From Candidatus Ecksteinia adelgidicola (GTDB lineage Bacteria > Pseudomonadota > Gammaproteobacteria > Enterobacterales > Enterobacteriaceae): a stretch of DNA of 64,000 bases. This document shows positions 10,771 through 26,000 of this stretch, piece by piece. The DNA lies in assembly GCA_020541345.1 (NCBI GenBank), contig CP045239.1:434001-498000 (forward strand), written 5' to 3'. Within the stretch, counting starts at the first letter, position 1, and each line of letters begins with the position of its first letter. The translations under genes were made by a program, and so were the position numbers. The notes under the pieces were generated by a model. The model saw only the letters and a program-made list of their open reading frames with translations, was not told the origin of the DNA and made no database searches.

Positions 10771-13700
10771 TATTAATTTTAATTGTGTATTTATATTTTA
10801 AAAAATAAGAGCATAAAATCTTAAAATTTTAATGTAAAATATAATAAATTTTTATATATTTATATTTTTTGTTATGAATATTTAATATTAAATCATAATA
10901 TTTATTTTAGTAATTTAAAATAATTTATTAGTAAATAATTAATAAATATTACTATTAAATTTATTAAGAGATAATACTTGAAATATTAAAATTAGCAATA
11001 TTTTTTAGCGTTAACAGATGACGTTTTATTTTAAACTTCATATTTACTAAGAGATTAGTGTTAAAATTTCATATTAAAAAGTCAGTATAATAAAGTGATA
11101 AGTATGATACTTAGAATTTTAACATTTAATAAAAATTATATAAAAAGATAATTCTTATTATAGTAAACAAATAATAATATAAGAAAAATATAATTTTAAT
11201 TTTTTTGTAAATTTAAATATTTTTTCATGATTAAAAATTTAATTAAAAGAATAAATATATAACATATAACGTAAAAAATTACATATTATATAAAAACATT
11301 ATTTTAAGTTATATTTTCTTATATGCTAAAATAATAATAAAAAATTGTTAACTGAAAATACTTTAAACATGATATGAATTAATAATTTTTATATCAAATG
11401 TACAAAATAAATATTCAATTATTATAATAATTTACTTAATAAAAATCGATTTTATCAACTAATATTAATAAAAAAATTAAAGATAACTTAATTAAACATT
11501 TTATTTTTAATAACATTTATTTTTCATTTAGTTATAATTAATTATTAAAATATTAATATATAACATTATTTTATCAATTATAAAACACAGAACATAATTT
11601 AAATGGTTATAAATTTTTTATTGAATAAAAATTATAAAAATAAATTAATAATGATTTTAATGATTAAACTTTTTATTAATTTTATATTTGATTAAAAAAT
11701 TTTTTGATTAAAATAAAAATAAAAAAATATTCTTTATATACCTCATATAAATAAAACGCTAATATAAATAACTGTAAAATAATTTTTTAGGTTTATATTT
11801 TGATTATCAGTCTAATTATTGTAAACTTAAATAAGTTGTTATTAACAACTATTATATTTTAATAAAATATTCAGTCAATATAATAAAAGTAAAATATTAT
11901 TACCTTAAATAATTTAGCTTATCAAGTAATACATGAAATGAAAAAATTTTAATTTATAGAATACTGTTAGTATGTATATAATAGTACCATTATTAGTTTA
12001 ATTATTAACTATGTAGTAAAATTTATTTAAAAATAAAAATATAATATTTTCAATTAGTTTATCAATAAAATTTTTATTAATCATCTTTATATATAAAGAT
12101 AGAAATTTATATATTAAAATCATAAAATGTTTAAAAAATACAGACACAGAGTTTATTGAAAATATTTTTTATTGATTTTTTAACAATTATTAAAAGAACT
12201 ATTTCATTATAACTATATTTAATAAATAATTAACACATGTAAATAAAAATATTATATATTTAAGTATTTTTACAACATACTTAATAACAACGTAATGTTG
12301 TATTTAAAGTTATTTAATTTATTTTTTTGTATTTCAAAATAAATCGATAAAATTTTTTAATTAGTAGTACATATTGAAATTTCAAAAGAAATACAAAAGA
12401 TTAACAGTTTTTTAATATTTTCTTTAATAAAAAAATTTTGTAAAAATTTGTTACATTAATATATTATATATTTAATAATTAATATTTAAAAAATAAAAAT
12501 ATGTTTATTTTTTATTTTATAATAATATTTTTTATAACATTAATATACCTTTATTATAATAAAGTTGACGTTACTTGAAATATTAATTATTATATCACGT
12601 TATATTTATAATATTACTATTAATAATTCATTATATATTCTTTTAGTAAAAACTTTATTAGTAAGAACTTTATAAAATTTTTTTTATGTAAACAATGATA
12701 AATATATTTTATAATAAAAATTAACATGAATATTGATGATAATATAACTTTATCATTTATTTCTTTAAATAAAACATTTGAAATACTATAAAAACATAAA
12801 ATTACTCAAATATTATCAAAATTTTATATTAGTTTATTTAAGACATAAAAATTAATTAATATTAATCATATATAAAATTTATAATTATATAATTAGTATT
12901 ATTAAATACATAAATTTAATTTTTTTAAATGAAGTATTATTTATAAACAATTATTAATATACAAATATTAAAAATATTAATATTAAGTGTTTAGTTTATA
13001 CACTTTAAATAAAAAATTTTTATTTTATTAAAGTGAATTATATTATAATACTTTTTATATGATAGTTAATAATTAATATGAATAATTTTTCTTCTAAGTT
13101 AACTTTGTATAATATTTTTAAATTTTATTATTTTAATAATTTCATAAATAAAGATAATATTTTTTTATATTTTATATTTTAATGGCAATAATATATTAAT
13201 TTTTAATAAAAGATATATTTTTTATATATTAATATTTTTTATAAAATGATAACTTTTATAAATATATGTTATTATTTATTAATAATAAAATAACAATTTT
13301 TATAAAAGAATCATAGTAATAAAAACATGTTAATATTATTAATATAATATTATATAAATAAGTGTAATTTATTATATTAAATAATATAAATATTTTTTAC
13401 TTATATAAAATAATTAATATTTAGATTAATTTATAAAATTTAATAATATTTAAAAAAAATAATTATGAAATATAATATTAAATTAATTTAAAAAAATATT
13501 TAAACTATATAATTTTATATAATTTTTATAAAATATTATTAAATTTTATTAAAAAATAATATTTAATGCATAAAAACTAGCTATTATTTTTATTAAAAAT
13601 TTTTTATTTAAAAATACATATAATTTTATTGATAAACTCTTATTCATAAACTGTTTTAAAACTAAAATAACAAAAATGAAATATGAATGATCAATATTAT

Positions 13701-14589
13701 TAATCAAATCATAAAACATAAGATAGATTATACTAATAAAATTATTTTTTTTAAATCATTTTAAAAATTGTATGTATGTTAAAAAACTCATAAAAAAACA
13801 ATTAATAATAAAAACAAAATTATTGGTGATTAAAATACATGTGACTGATTAGTAATTTAAATCAATATATAAAAATAGTATAAACATCCATGTTAATGAC
13901 ATTTATATTATGACAAAAAACATGCATAATCATTTCCAAAATAGATAGTAATAATTATATAATAAAAAAAATATTATTCTTTCTAAAATTGTCGTAAGTT
14001 ATTTAACAATTAAATATTATAGGTAAAACAAAACAATAAAATCACACTATATATTAAATATTATTCATCTTTTTAAACACTTAAATGATCTTATTTCATA
14101 ACCTTATTAAGATAAAAAATTTTTAGAAATGTAATAAACAAGTTATAATAAACTATATTTTTTTAATATAACAATCATTTTAAGTTTTTTATTATAACTA
14201 TTATAATAGTTATAATTAACCAATTAAAAATTTCTCTTTATTATATAATAAAAATGTTATTCTATGATTAATTTATATTAGTTTTACTGTTTTTAATTTA
14301 AATAAAATATTATAATTTACTATTTTTATGGTAATGATTGTAAAAAAATAATAATCAATTACACTTTGAAAATAATTATAATACAATTAATATTTTTAGA
14401 GATATGTTTAATACATGATAAATTTCATATATATTATGTGTTAATATCAATAATACACACTTAAAAAATAAAATATTAACAATATTAAATATTCATTTTT
14501 TTATGAAACAATTATTATTTAAATAACTTAATAATTAACATAAATTATGTCGCTCTTATATTTGTTTTTTTAAATTAGATGATAAAATA
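10771..14589. other. AT-rich spacer between zwf and ptrB (3.8 kb)
   Basis: In E. coli the interval between zwf and ptrB carries edd, eda, purT, yebG, yebF and yebE in the same relative orientation. Here zwf and ptrB keep that order, but nothing in between is recognisable. Two patches (10980-11110 and 13650-13960) are slightly less AT-biased and could be last traces of genes. No terminator hairpin follows zwf and no RNA gene was seen. Confidence 0.7.
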
Positions 14590-16623
14590 ATGATAATACC
14601 TCCTAAAGCTAAAAAAAAGCCTTATTCTATTACAATGCATGGTCATACTCGCATAGATAATTATTATTGGTTACGTAATGATTTACATATAAATGAAGAA
14701 ATTATTAATTATTTACAAGAAGAAAACTTTTATACTGAAATGGTATTAAAATCGAAAAATAAAATACGTAAAACATTATATGAAGAAATGATTTCTCGTA
14801 TTCCTTTAAAAGATTATTCAGTTCCTTACATTAAAAATAATTATCGTTATCAAACTCGTTATGAAGAAAATAATGAATATCCTATTTACATGAGGCAATC
14901 AGTAAAAGAAAATAGTAATTGGAATGTATTACTAGATGGTAATCAACGCGCTAAGAATAATAAGTTTTATTCCTTAGAAAGCCTCAAAGTTAGTCCTGAT
15001 AATTTAACACTTGGAGTAGCAGAAGATTTTTTATCACGTCGAAAATGTGAAATTCGTTTTAAAAATTTAACTAGTAATAATTGGAATAATCAAGAAATAT
15101 TAAAAAATACATCTGATAGTTTTGAATGGAATAATAATTCTTCGAGTATATATTATATAAAAAAACATGATAAAACATTGTTACCTTATCAGGTATATCG
15201 ACATCAAATAGGAACGAATTCAATTCAAGATCAATTGATTTATGAAGAAATAGACAATACTTTTTATATAAATTTATTAAAAACAACTTCAAAACAATTT
15301 ATCTTAATTTACATTAGTAGTAGTACTTCTTCTGAAGTATTATTATTAAATGCAGATGATAAAAATAATAAAATAACAGTATTTTTAAAACGTCGAAAAA
15401 ATCATAAATATATTGTTGATCACTATCAAGGATTTTTTTATATTCTTTCTAATAAAAAAGGAAAAAATTTTGGTTTATATCAAAGTTTAGAATCTAATAA
15501 AACTCAATGGCATACTATCATTTCTCCACATTCTACAACAATTTTAGAAAATTTTATTTTATTAAAAAATTGGATTATAGTGTCAGAACGTACTAAAGGT
15601 CTCGTTTTGTTTCGTCAAATTGATTGGAAAACTAAAAAAGAAAAATACATCATCTTTAATGATACTGTTTATACAGCATGGTTGGCATATAATCCAGATT
15701 CAGAAACTGTATTATTACGTTATGGTTATTCATCAATGATTACTCCACATACTATATATGAGTTAAATCTAAATAATAATAAACAAGTTATCTTAAAGCA
15801 ACAAAAAGTGAAAAATTTTATTTCAAAAAATTATAACAGTAAACGATTATGGATTACAGTACGAGATGGAGTTCAAGTACCTGTTTCATTAGTTTATCGT
15901 CGGGATTCTTTTAACTATGGTAAAAATCCATTAATACTCTATGGATATGGATCATATGGTCACAGCGTAGATATAAGTTTTAATGCTAATCTATTATGTT
16001 TATTAGATCGTGGTTTTGTCTTTGCAATTCCACATGTTCGAGGTGGAGGAGAACTAGGTGAAGATTGGCACGAAAATGGTAAACTACTAAATAAGAAAAA
16101 TACTTTTAACGATTTTATTGATGTAACAAAATCATTAATTATAAAAGGTTATGGACATACTAAAAAAATTTTTGCCATAGGTGCTAGCGCAGGAGGTTTA
16201 CTAATAGGAGCTATCATTAATCAAGATCCAAAATTATTTCATGGAGTAATAGCAAAAGTTCCGTTTGTTGATGTATTAACAACTATGTTAGATGCATCTA
16301 TTCCTTTAACTACTGGAGAATATCATGAATGGGGAAATCCAAATCAGTTAATTTATTATAATTATATTTTTGATTATAGTCCTTATGATCAAGTAAAAGC
16401 GAAGGATTATCCAAATATGTTAGTTATAACTGGATTATATGATTCTCAAGTGCAATACTGGGAACCAGTAAAATGGGTTGCAAAACTTCGTGATATGAAA
16501 ACAGATAATAACCAATTATTATTATATACTCATATGAATTCTGGTCATAGTGGAAATTCTGGACGTTTTAAAAGTTATCAAGATGTTGCATTAGAATATT
16601 CTTTTATTTTAACTTTGATATGA
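14590..16623 (+). CDS. ptrB: Oligopeptidase B (protease II)
   Basis: 677 residues against 686 in E. coli. It is a prolyl-oligopeptidase-family serine peptidase that cuts short peptides after Arg or Lys in the cytoplasm. An N-terminal beta-propeller gating domain is followed by an alpha/beta-hydrolase domain. The triad is in place: Ser533 in GASAGG, Asp618 in TGLYDSQVQYWE and His653 in NSGHSGNSGRF, each one residue beyond the E. coli numbering. YGYGSYG (oxyanion region) and HVRGGGELG are also kept. The last 9 or so residues of the E. coli protein are missing. No good Shine-Dalgarno is visible. It may help recycle peptides. Its preservation amid heavy gene loss argues for selection. Confidence 0.97.
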   Translation: MIIPPKAKKKPYSITMHGHTRIDNYYWLRNDLHINEEIINYLQEENFYTEMVLKSKNKIRKTLYEEMISRIPLKDYSVPYIKNNYRYQTRYEENNEYPIYMRQSVKENSNWNVLLDGNQRAKNNKFYSLESLKVSPDNLTLGVAEDFLSRRKCEIRFKNLTSNNWNNQEILKNTSDSFEWNNNSSSIYYIKKHDKTLLPYQVYRHQIGTNSIQDQLIYEEIDNTFYINLLKTTSKQFILIYISSSTSSEVLLLNADDKNNKITVFLKRRKNHKYIVDHYQGFFYILSNKKGKNFGLYQSLESNKTQWHTIISPHSTTILENFILLKNWIIVSERTKGLVLFRQIDWKTKKEKYIIFNDTVYTAWLAYNPDSETVLLRYGYSSMITPHTIYELNLNNNKQVILKQQKVKNFISKNYNSKRLWITVRDGVQVPVSLVYRRDSFNYGKNPLILYGYGSYGHSVDISFNANLLCLLDRGFVFAIPHVRGGGELGEDWHENGKLLNKKNTFNDFIDVTKSLIIKGYGHTKKIFAIGASAGGLLIGAIINQDPKLFHGVIAKVPFVDVLTTMLDASIPLTTGEYHEWGNPNQLIYYNYIFDYSPYDQVKAKDYPNMLVITGLYDSQVQYWEPVKWVAKLRDMKTDNNQLLLYTHMNSGHSGNSGRFKSYQDVALEYSFILTLI

Positions 16624-17757
16624 TTTATTTCGTTAATTTATTTTAATAATATATAATATAATTTTAAGTAACACTTTCATGTAAACATATTGTTTTTTTA
16701 ATTTATATTGTAGTTTATTACTTAAAATTTACTAAATAAATTAGTAAAATTAATTATGTTATTTATAAGAGATCATAAAAAAAACAGAAAGTAAATTTAA
16801 TAAAAATATTTTGATAAATATCATGAATATAAAAGATAAGTCAAATTATTTTAATATTCATTTTTTTTAATAATATATATCATAATATACCGAATTATAT
16901 GTTAGTATTTTCAAAAAATGTATTAAAATAAATAAAAAAAGATTGATTTAATATAAATAAAACTAAATGAATTTTATGTTAAAGAAATATAAAAATAAAA
17001 ATTATTTAAATATAATGTAATAATAAATTTTATCATAAAATATTAATTAATTTTAAAAACAAAATTAACTTATCAAACTTTTAATTAATTAAATCTTAGA
17101 AACAAATTTTTAAAGAAAATTAGTTAATCATGCTATTTTTATGATTTTTATATTCAGAAAAAATTAAGTAAAAGATATACTAATTCATAATATTTTTTTA
17201 TTTTCATTAATTATTTTAAATTTTACAAATTATATTTTATACCTTTGAATCTATTTTTATGAAATAAATATATTGAATATGCTATTTTTAAATTATTGTA
17301 TTTTGTTATAGTATAAAATTTTTTAATATTTTAACAATATACACATATAATCATAACATCTTATATTAATATATTTTTTTAAATAAAATGCATTATTTTA
17401 ATAATATTATCATACAGTCTAAAAAAAGAATTTAGTGCTATATTTAAACAATTGTTTATTTATAAAAAAAATAAAAATTATATAAATGTAATTATATGTA
17501 TAGCATAAATTATTAATCTAATTTAATATAAAATAAAAAATATTGTTTTAAAAATAATAAAAAATAAAAAATGTACAATAAAATATTTTTTAACGTTTAT
17601 AAATGATTAATATAGTATAACAATTTTATATAGTTGGAATCAGACGTTATAATAAATATCTTATAATTATATTGATACATTTGTTTTTTGTTATTTTGAA
17701 ATATCGTTCAATCATTATATTAATTTTAATAAAATACAATTGATAATTATAAAAAAA
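16624..17757. other. AT-rich spacer between convergent ptrB and kdsA (1.1 kb)
   Basis: The flanking genes converge, so only terminators are expected. No GC-containing hairpin with a T-run was found for either gene. Nothing else is recognisable. Confidence 0.7.
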
Positions 17758-19363
<1,606 letters not shown>

Positions 19364-20044
19364 TTATTCAATTTTTAGTTTTTTTAAAGTATGTTCTGCT
19401 GCTGCCTGTTCAGCTTTTCGGCGACTTGAACCAGTACCCATAATCGGTTCTTTTAATGCACTAATGTAACAATGTATAGTAAATTCTTGATCATGCGCTT
19501 CTCCTCGAATTTCGACAACTAAATAAGAAGGTAATGGAAGATGATTTCCTTGAGAAAATTCTTGCAATCGAGTTTTTGGATCTTTTTGAACATCACCAGG
19601 ACTAATTTTTTCTAATCGAGTATGATACCAATTTAAAATAAGGTATTCAATACATTGCATATTACTATCGAGAAATACACTACCAATTAATGCTTCCATT
19701 GTATCTGCTAAAATTGATTCTCGTCGAAATCCACCACTTTTTAATTCACCTGGTCCAAGACGTAAATAATTTCCTAAAGAAAATTCACGTGCTATAGTTG
19801 CCAATGTATAACCACAAACTAATGTAGAACGCATACGACTCATATCTCCTTCATTTATAGAAGGAAAGCGATGATAAAGAGCATTAGCTATAGCAGCACT
19901 AAGAATAGAATCACCTAAAAACTCAAGGCGTTCATTATGTTTACTGCTAGCACTTCGATGAGTTAAAGCAAGAAATAGTAATTCTTGCTGTTGAAAATAA
20001 TAACCTAATTTTTTTTGTAGTACTTTTATTGATGTAAGATTCAT
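19364..20044 (-). CDS. rnc: Ribonuclease III
   Basis: 226 residues, identical in length to E. coli RNase III. It is a dimeric double-strand-specific endonuclease that separates 16S and 23S precursors and processes mRNAs. The catalytic signature [11 protein letters not shown] is at residues 38-48 with Glu41 and Asp45, and the second acidic pair lies in [12 protein letters not shown] (Asp114 and Glu117 by homology). The C-terminal dsRNA-binding domain ends [21 protein letters not shown]. It lies 208 bases downstream of lepB in the conserved lepA-lepB-rnc order. The Shine-Dalgarno is weak. Confidence 0.98.
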   Translation of the reverse strand: MNLTSIKVLQKKLGYYFQQQELLFLALTHRSASSKHNERLEFLGDSILSAAIANALYHRFPSINEGDMSRMRSTLVCGYTLATIAREFSLGNYLRLGPGELKSGGFRRESILADTMEALIGSVFLDSNMQCIEYLILNWYHTRLEKISPGDVQKDPKTRLQEFSQGNHLPLPSYLVVEIRGEAHDQEFTIHCYISALKEPIMGTGSSRRKAEQAAAEHTLKKLKIE

Positions 20045-20252
20045 GCTTTACCAGTTAATATCAAGAATGCATTAAAATTTATGGAATAGGAAAATATACC
20101 TGATTTAAAGAAATCTAATCCAAAATATTTTATTTATAATTCTTTCAATAATAAATTTATTTTTAGTTTTTAAAAATACACATTTGAAGCATATATAAAA
20201 TAATACTATGTGAGTATTATTTCTGTTAATCAAAGAACATATAAATTAGAAA

Positions 20253-21233
20253 TTAATGAATAATACCAATATGATGGAATCTAATACCAATAGGCCATTC
20301 TCCTTCTTGTTTTTCAAAACTCATCCAAACAATAGTAGCTTTACCTATTATGTTTTTTTCTGAAACAAAACCCCAATAACGACTATCAGCACTGTTATCT
20401 CGATTATCTCCCATGACAAAATAATTTCCTTTCGGAACTACCCATGTGCCTAATGGTTGATCAAATTCTTGATAATAATCAAGGATGGTATCTTGTTTTC
20501 CTGGTATGATTAAAATATCATGAGATAGATTATTGAGTGTTTCTTTATTTTTATATAAGCGAATTCCGTGTTTTGGTATATTGTTTTTTAATGGAATGTG
20601 ATAAAAATAATTATGAACTTTATTAAAACGATCATAATTAAATAATTGTACAATATCATTTGATTGTATATTATTATAAGTAATATTGATTTTTTTATTA
20701 AAATGTTGATAATCTTTAGAAGAATATTCTATAGTAATGTGTTTATTAATTAAATCATAAGTAACACGATCACCTGGTAAACCAATGATTCGTTTTATAT
20801 AATTAATTTTTGGTATTATTGGATATTTAAATACTATAATATCACCTCGTTTTGGATTTGAAATATTAAATAATGTCTTTTTAGTTATAGGATTTTTAAT
20901 ACTATAAGCATATTTCTTGACTAAAATAAAATCGCCAACAAGCAATGTTGGCATCATTGAACTAGATGGAATTTGAAATGGTTCATAAATAAATGATCGG
21001 ATGAAAAAAACTAATAGTAATGTTGGAAAAATCGAAGAACCAACTTCTATCCAGTTTGTTAGTTTTTTCATAATTTTTGTTTGATCATGATTATTTAAAT
21101 CATTTATAGTCTGTGCTAGTAATGTTGTATTTTTTATTCGGCGATTTTTCTCTAATTTAAAATGTTTAATCAACCAGATTATTCCTGTAATTAATGTTAT
21201 TCCTGCTAAAATTAGAGTAAATACGTTCTCCAT
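20253..21233 (-). CDS. lepB: Signal peptidase I
   Basis: 326 residues (E. coli 324) from the ATG at 21233-21231, which has GAGG 8 bases upstream. A longer in-frame start at 21263 lacks this support. LepB cleaves signal peptides from exported proteins at the outer face of the inner membrane. The N-terminus has two hydrophobic segments (about residues 4-22 and 66-82) flanking a short cytoplasmic loop. The Ser/Lys dyad is present: Ser92 in IPSSSMMPTLL and Lys147 in NYIKRIIGLPGD, with the same 55-residue spacing as E. coli. MGDNRDNSADSRYWGFV is perfect. The central beta-rich insert is diverged. It starts 32 bases after lepA ends. Confidence 0.97.
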   Translation of the reverse strand: MENVFTLILAGITLITGIIWLIKHFKLEKNRRIKNTTLLAQTINDLNNHDQTKIMKKLTNWIEVGSSIFPTLLLVFFIRSFIYEPFQIPSSSMMPTLLVGDFILVKKYAYSIKNPITKKTLFNISNPKRGDIIVFKYPIIPKINYIKRIIGLPGDRVTYDLINKHITIEYSSKDYQHFNKKINITYNNIQSNDIVQLFNYDRFNKVHNYFYHIPLKNNIPKHGIRLYKNKETLNNLSHDILIIPGKQDTILDYYQEFDQPLGTWVVPKGNYFVMGDNRDNSADSRYWGFVSEKNIIGKATIVWMSFEKQEGEWPIGIRFHHIGIIH

Positions 21234-21265
21234 TAAAATTGCCTCATTATTTTTATATATCACTC

Positions 21266-23065
21266 TTATCTGCTATTTTTACCAACGTGTAAAATAGATA
21301 AAAATATTTCTTTAGGTACTTGAATATTTCCTATTTGTTTCATGCGCTTTTTGCCATCTTTTTGTTTTTGTAATAATTTTTTTTTACGAGTCACATCACC
21401 ACCATAGCATTTTGCTAAGACATTTTTACGTAATTGTTTTATAGTAGAACGTGCGATAATATGATTTCCGATTACTGCTTGAACAATAATATTAAATTGT
21501 TGACGTGGAATGAGATTTTTTATCTTATCTATTAATGCTCTACCTCGGTATTGTGCATTATTTCGATGCGTTATTATTGTTAATGCGTCAATACGTTCAT
21601 GATTAATTAATATATCAACACGAAGCATATCAGACACTCGAAAACATTTAAAATTATAATTTAACGATGCATAGCCGTGTGTAATCGATTGCAAACAATC
21701 AAAAAAATTTAGTACAACTTCTGACATAGGAATTTCACATATTAATGTCACTTGATTGTCATAATATATTATATCAATTTGAACTCCACGTTTTTCGATA
21801 CATAGAGTCATTACATTACCTAAAAATTTTTTAGGCATTAATATATGACATTCAGCTATTGGTTCACGTACTTTATGAATATTATATGTTGATAATAATT
21901 TTGAAGGATTATCAATATAAAAAACTTCTTTTTTAATAGTTTCTATTTGGTATACAACTGTTGGTGCGGTAATAATCAGCTCTAAAAAATATTCGCGTTC
22001 TAATCGTGCTGTAATAATTTCCATATGTAATAAACCAAGAAAACCGCATCGAAAACCAAATCCTAGTGCAATTGAATTGTCTGGTTCATAAAATAATGAT
22101 GCATCATTTAAACTTAATTTTCCTAGCGCAATTCGAAAAGCTTCGTAGTCGTTTGATACAATAGGAAATAAACCTGCATAAACTTTTGGTTGTACTTTTA
22201 AAAAACCAGGTAATATATCTTTTGCAGGATTAGACGCTAAGGTTAAAGTATCTCCTACTGGAGCACCAAAAATGTCTTTAATTGTGCAAATTAACCAACC
22301 GACTTCTCCGCAATTTAAAACATTACGATTAAGCCGTTTTGGCGTAAATATTCCTAGACGATCAACAGTATAAATTTTATTAGTACTCATTATTTTAATT
22401 TTGTCATTTTTTCGTATAGTTCCATTTTTAATACGTACTAAAGACACTACACCTAAATAAGTATCAAACCAGGAATCAATAATTAATGCTTGTAAAGGTG
22501 CTTTTGAATCTCCTTTTGGTGGTGGAATATTATGTATTAATCGTTCTAGCACTGAAATTACACCTATGCCTGTTTTTGACGAGCAATGCACTATATCTCT
22601 GGTATTAAGACCGATGATATTTTTAATTTCTTTCGAAACACGATCAGGATTAGCAATTTTTAGATCAATCTTGTTTAATATTGGTACTACTTCAAGAGAC
22701 ATATTTAATGCTGTATGACAATTTGCTAATGTTTGCGCTTCTACACCTTGGCTTGCATCTACTAGCAGTAATGCGCCTTCACAAGCTGCAAGTGAGCGTG
22801 AAACTTCATATGAAAAATCAACGTGTCCAGGAGTATCAATAAAATTGAGTTGATAAATTTTTCCATGTGATGACTTATAATTTAAAGTCACACTTCGTGC
22901 TTTAATAGTAATACCTCGTTCACGCTCTAGATCCATTGAATCTAATATTTGATTACCGATTTGCTGTTCAGTTAGACCGTTACAAATTTGAATAATACGA
23001 TCAGATAATGTTGATTTTCCATGATCAACGTGAGCAATGATAGAAAAGTTTCTTATATGTTTCAT
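21266..23065 (-). CDS. lepA: Elongation factor 4 (LepA), ribosome back-translocating GTPase
   Basis: 599 residues, exactly the E. coli length. LepA is a translational GTPase related to EF-G, linked to back-translocation and to 30S biogenesis or initiation. G1 is AHVDHGKS (residues 11-18), followed by the switch region [19 protein letters not shown], and NKID. EF-G-like domains II, III and V follow, then the LepA-specific C-terminal domain with [20 protein letters not shown] and [23 protein letters not shown]. It leads the lepA-lepB-rnc cluster. The rpoE-rseABC genes that can lie upstream in E. coli are absent. Confidence 0.98.
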   Translation of the reverse strand: MKHIRNFSIIAHVDHGKSTLSDRIIQICNGLTEQQIGNQILDSMDLERERGITIKARSVTLNYKSSHGKIYQLNFIDTPGHVDFSYEVSRSLAACEGALLLVDASQGVEAQTLANCHTALNMSLEVVPILNKIDLKIANPDRVSKEIKNIIGLNTRDIVHCSSKTGIGVISVLERLIHNIPPPKGDSKAPLQALIIDSWFDTYLGVVSLVRIKNGTIRKNDKIKIMSTNKIYTVDRLGIFTPKRLNRNVLNCGEVGWLICTIKDIFGAPVGDTLTLASNPAKDILPGFLKVQPKVYAGLFPIVSNDYEAFRIALGKLSLNDASLFYEPDNSIALGFGFRCGFLGLLHMEIITARLEREYFLELIITAPTVVYQIETIKKEVFYIDNPSKLLSTYNIHKVREPIAECHILMPKKFLGNVMTLCIEKRGVQIDIIYYDNQVTLICEIPMSEVVLNFFDCLQSITHGYASLNYNFKCFRVSDMLRVDILINHERIDALTIITHRNNAQYRGRALIDKIKNLIPRQQFNIIVQAVIGNHIIARSTIKQLRKNVLAKCYGGDVTRKKKLLQKQKDGKKRMKQIGNIQVPKEIFLSILHVGKNSR

Positions 23066-26000
23066 TTGATAGAATATTTCTTATTTTATACTCATAAAGT
23101 ATCTATTTTTAAAATTTAATATTTACATAAACTAAATAAAACTATTTTATATGAAATACTAAATGTTATATTTTAACATATTAAAAAACTATTAATTTAT
23201 CTCGTAAATTTTTTTATACAAAACATTTTTAAAAAAAAATTAAAAAGTATTTTAAGTAAATTAAATTTTATTTAAAATTTTATTATATACTAATTACTAT
23301 TTATTAAATAAAACATATATTAATATTTTTAAAAAAATAATTTTATCATACTATTATTTATGTATTAAGTTAGATATAATGTATGAAAATTCAATTATTA
23401 ACTCTTTAGTATAATTATTTAAATGATAACTATACAATATTATTAATATTATTTTAAATATAATAAAAATTTATTTAAAATAATCAATTAAATAATTATC
23501 TTTTTTTATTTAAAAGATAATGTTACGAATTTTTTTAAAAATAGAAAAATATAATATAAAAAATATATTTAGATTTTTATTTTAAATAAGATTTTTCATA
23601 TTAATAAAATTTTTCATGATAATCTGATAATAAATTCTTAAAAAATTTTTTAATTATAATATACAATTGTATAATTTAATCTAAATTAATATGAATTAAT
23701 TCTAATATATACTAATTAGTTTTTAAAATATAATTAAATTTTTGGTAATTGATTTATTACGATAACATGATAAATTAAAGATTGTAACAAAAAATTATTT
23801 TTTTAGTTATATGTTAATGTAAAGATAATTATAATGAAATATTAATGTTGTTTTCAAAATTTTTTAAAATATTTTTATATATAAAAATAAATAAAAATTT
23901 ATTAATATTATTTTAAAATGTTTTAATATATTATATTTGTTTTTTAAATGTTTTAAAGATATTAAAATTTTAAATTTTATTCATTAAAAATAACTTTCAA
24001 TATATTTTATTTTAAAATAAAAAATTAAAATTATTATTAACATACAATAAAATTTTAAATAATGTTTTAAAAAAGTTATACTAAAATTAATTCATGTTAT
24101 ATTATTATATTTTTAAAATTTTTTAATATAAAATATTTTACAAAAAAATTTTTCGTAAAATATAGTTTTATTTAATAAAATATTAATTCATATATTCAAT
24201 TATAGTTATTTAATATAATGATTAAAATTTTTTTATCATTTTTTTATAAAAATAATTTTTTTTAAAATAAAAGATAATACAACACAAAAATTTTAAAAAA
24301 CAATAAATTTTTATTTTAAAATTAAGATTATTTGTAAGAATAAGATATATATACAAAAACATATTGTAATTTTTATAAAAAATATATTAAGCAATAAAAT
24401 AATATTTGTTTAACATTGAAATCATTCATTAAATTTTTATATAGATATATAAAATGTTTTATTGATTTTTTTTTTAAAAAATATGATTAAATGCAATGAT
24501 AATAATAAAATAAGCATTTATTTTATAATTAAATGTTTTTAATGAAATTAAATAATAAAATAAAGCAATAATTTTTTATATTCAAGTTATTATAAATTTT
24601 ATACTTTATAAAAATTTGTTTTGTTTATGTAAAATAAAAAAATTGAAATATTTTTAATTTTTTTCTTAATAATATTAGAAAGATATCTTTAAAAATTTAA
24701 TTATAAGTATTTTCATTTTAATAAATAAAAAATTTATAATATTTTTTAATAAAAAATAATTATTATTAAATTAAAAAATCATACATTAAAAATTTATAAT
24801 TAAAAATTAAAATTTTTATTTAAAATTAATATACAATATATTTTTATATTATAAAATATATTTTTTAATATATAATAAAAAAATAGTCTGATTAAATAAA
24901 AGTTTTTGTAATTTATTAGTAATTAGAATGTATAAGTAATTAAGGCATGATATTATCATATTGTTTTTATAACATAAATAAAATATTATTAAAATAATAT
25001 TATTTATAATGTAGTTTTTATTAAAATCTCATTATAATTTACTGTATACTATGCTATTTTAAATAAATTTTAACCTTATTTTACAATAAAAATTGTTATT
25101 ATTAATTCTTTATTTTAATTTTAATTATATATATTATTTTTTATTTTTTATTTTATAAAAATAGTTTTATTTTTTGTTCTTTAATACAAATTGTATTTTA
25201 TTAGTTCTATTTTATTAATTTTATTATAATAAGAATACACTAAAATAAAGATAAATAAAATTGATAATTTAAACATTAATTATACTTATTTGTATAAGTA
25301 TAATTTCTATGAAAAATTAATAATTTTTTATTTAATAAAACATTAATTTTTCTATATTTGTTCTGTTATTAATATTTATTTTAACATTTAATGATTATCA
25401 TCAAGTATAATATTTTATATTTTTTTAATTATATCGAATGGATATAAGATTAAAAGTATTTTAGTTTAAATAATATTGATTTCATATTATATTCTTTAAA
25501 TAAGCATTAAAATTTATATTACTAATTTTTACAAAGAATAAAAATCTGTTATTAATATTTATTTTACAAAATTAAAATATTTCATTTCATTATAATTATC
25601 TTTAAATATTAACATAATGTTTTAATATTTTAATAAGTTGATTATTTTATTAATATAAATATAATTATTTTTTTTTTTGAATAATACCATTAACTTGATT
25701 TAATAATAGATTTAATCATATTTTATTACGTAATATTATTAAATCATTTTACTATAATAAAAATAACTATTAATTTAAAAATATATTAAACGTTTTATAC
25801 TAAAAAATAAATTTTTAAATGTTTATTTTCTTTATAATAATTATTTCTTATAAAGAAATAATTAATTTATTTTTTTTAAAATAATAAACTTATTAAAGAT
25901 ATGTAATATATTTTATTAAACATCATATAAAATCTATAAAAATAAAAAATATTTTATTAATTATATTTTATTTCTTAAAAAACGTAATTCTAATGTTTTA

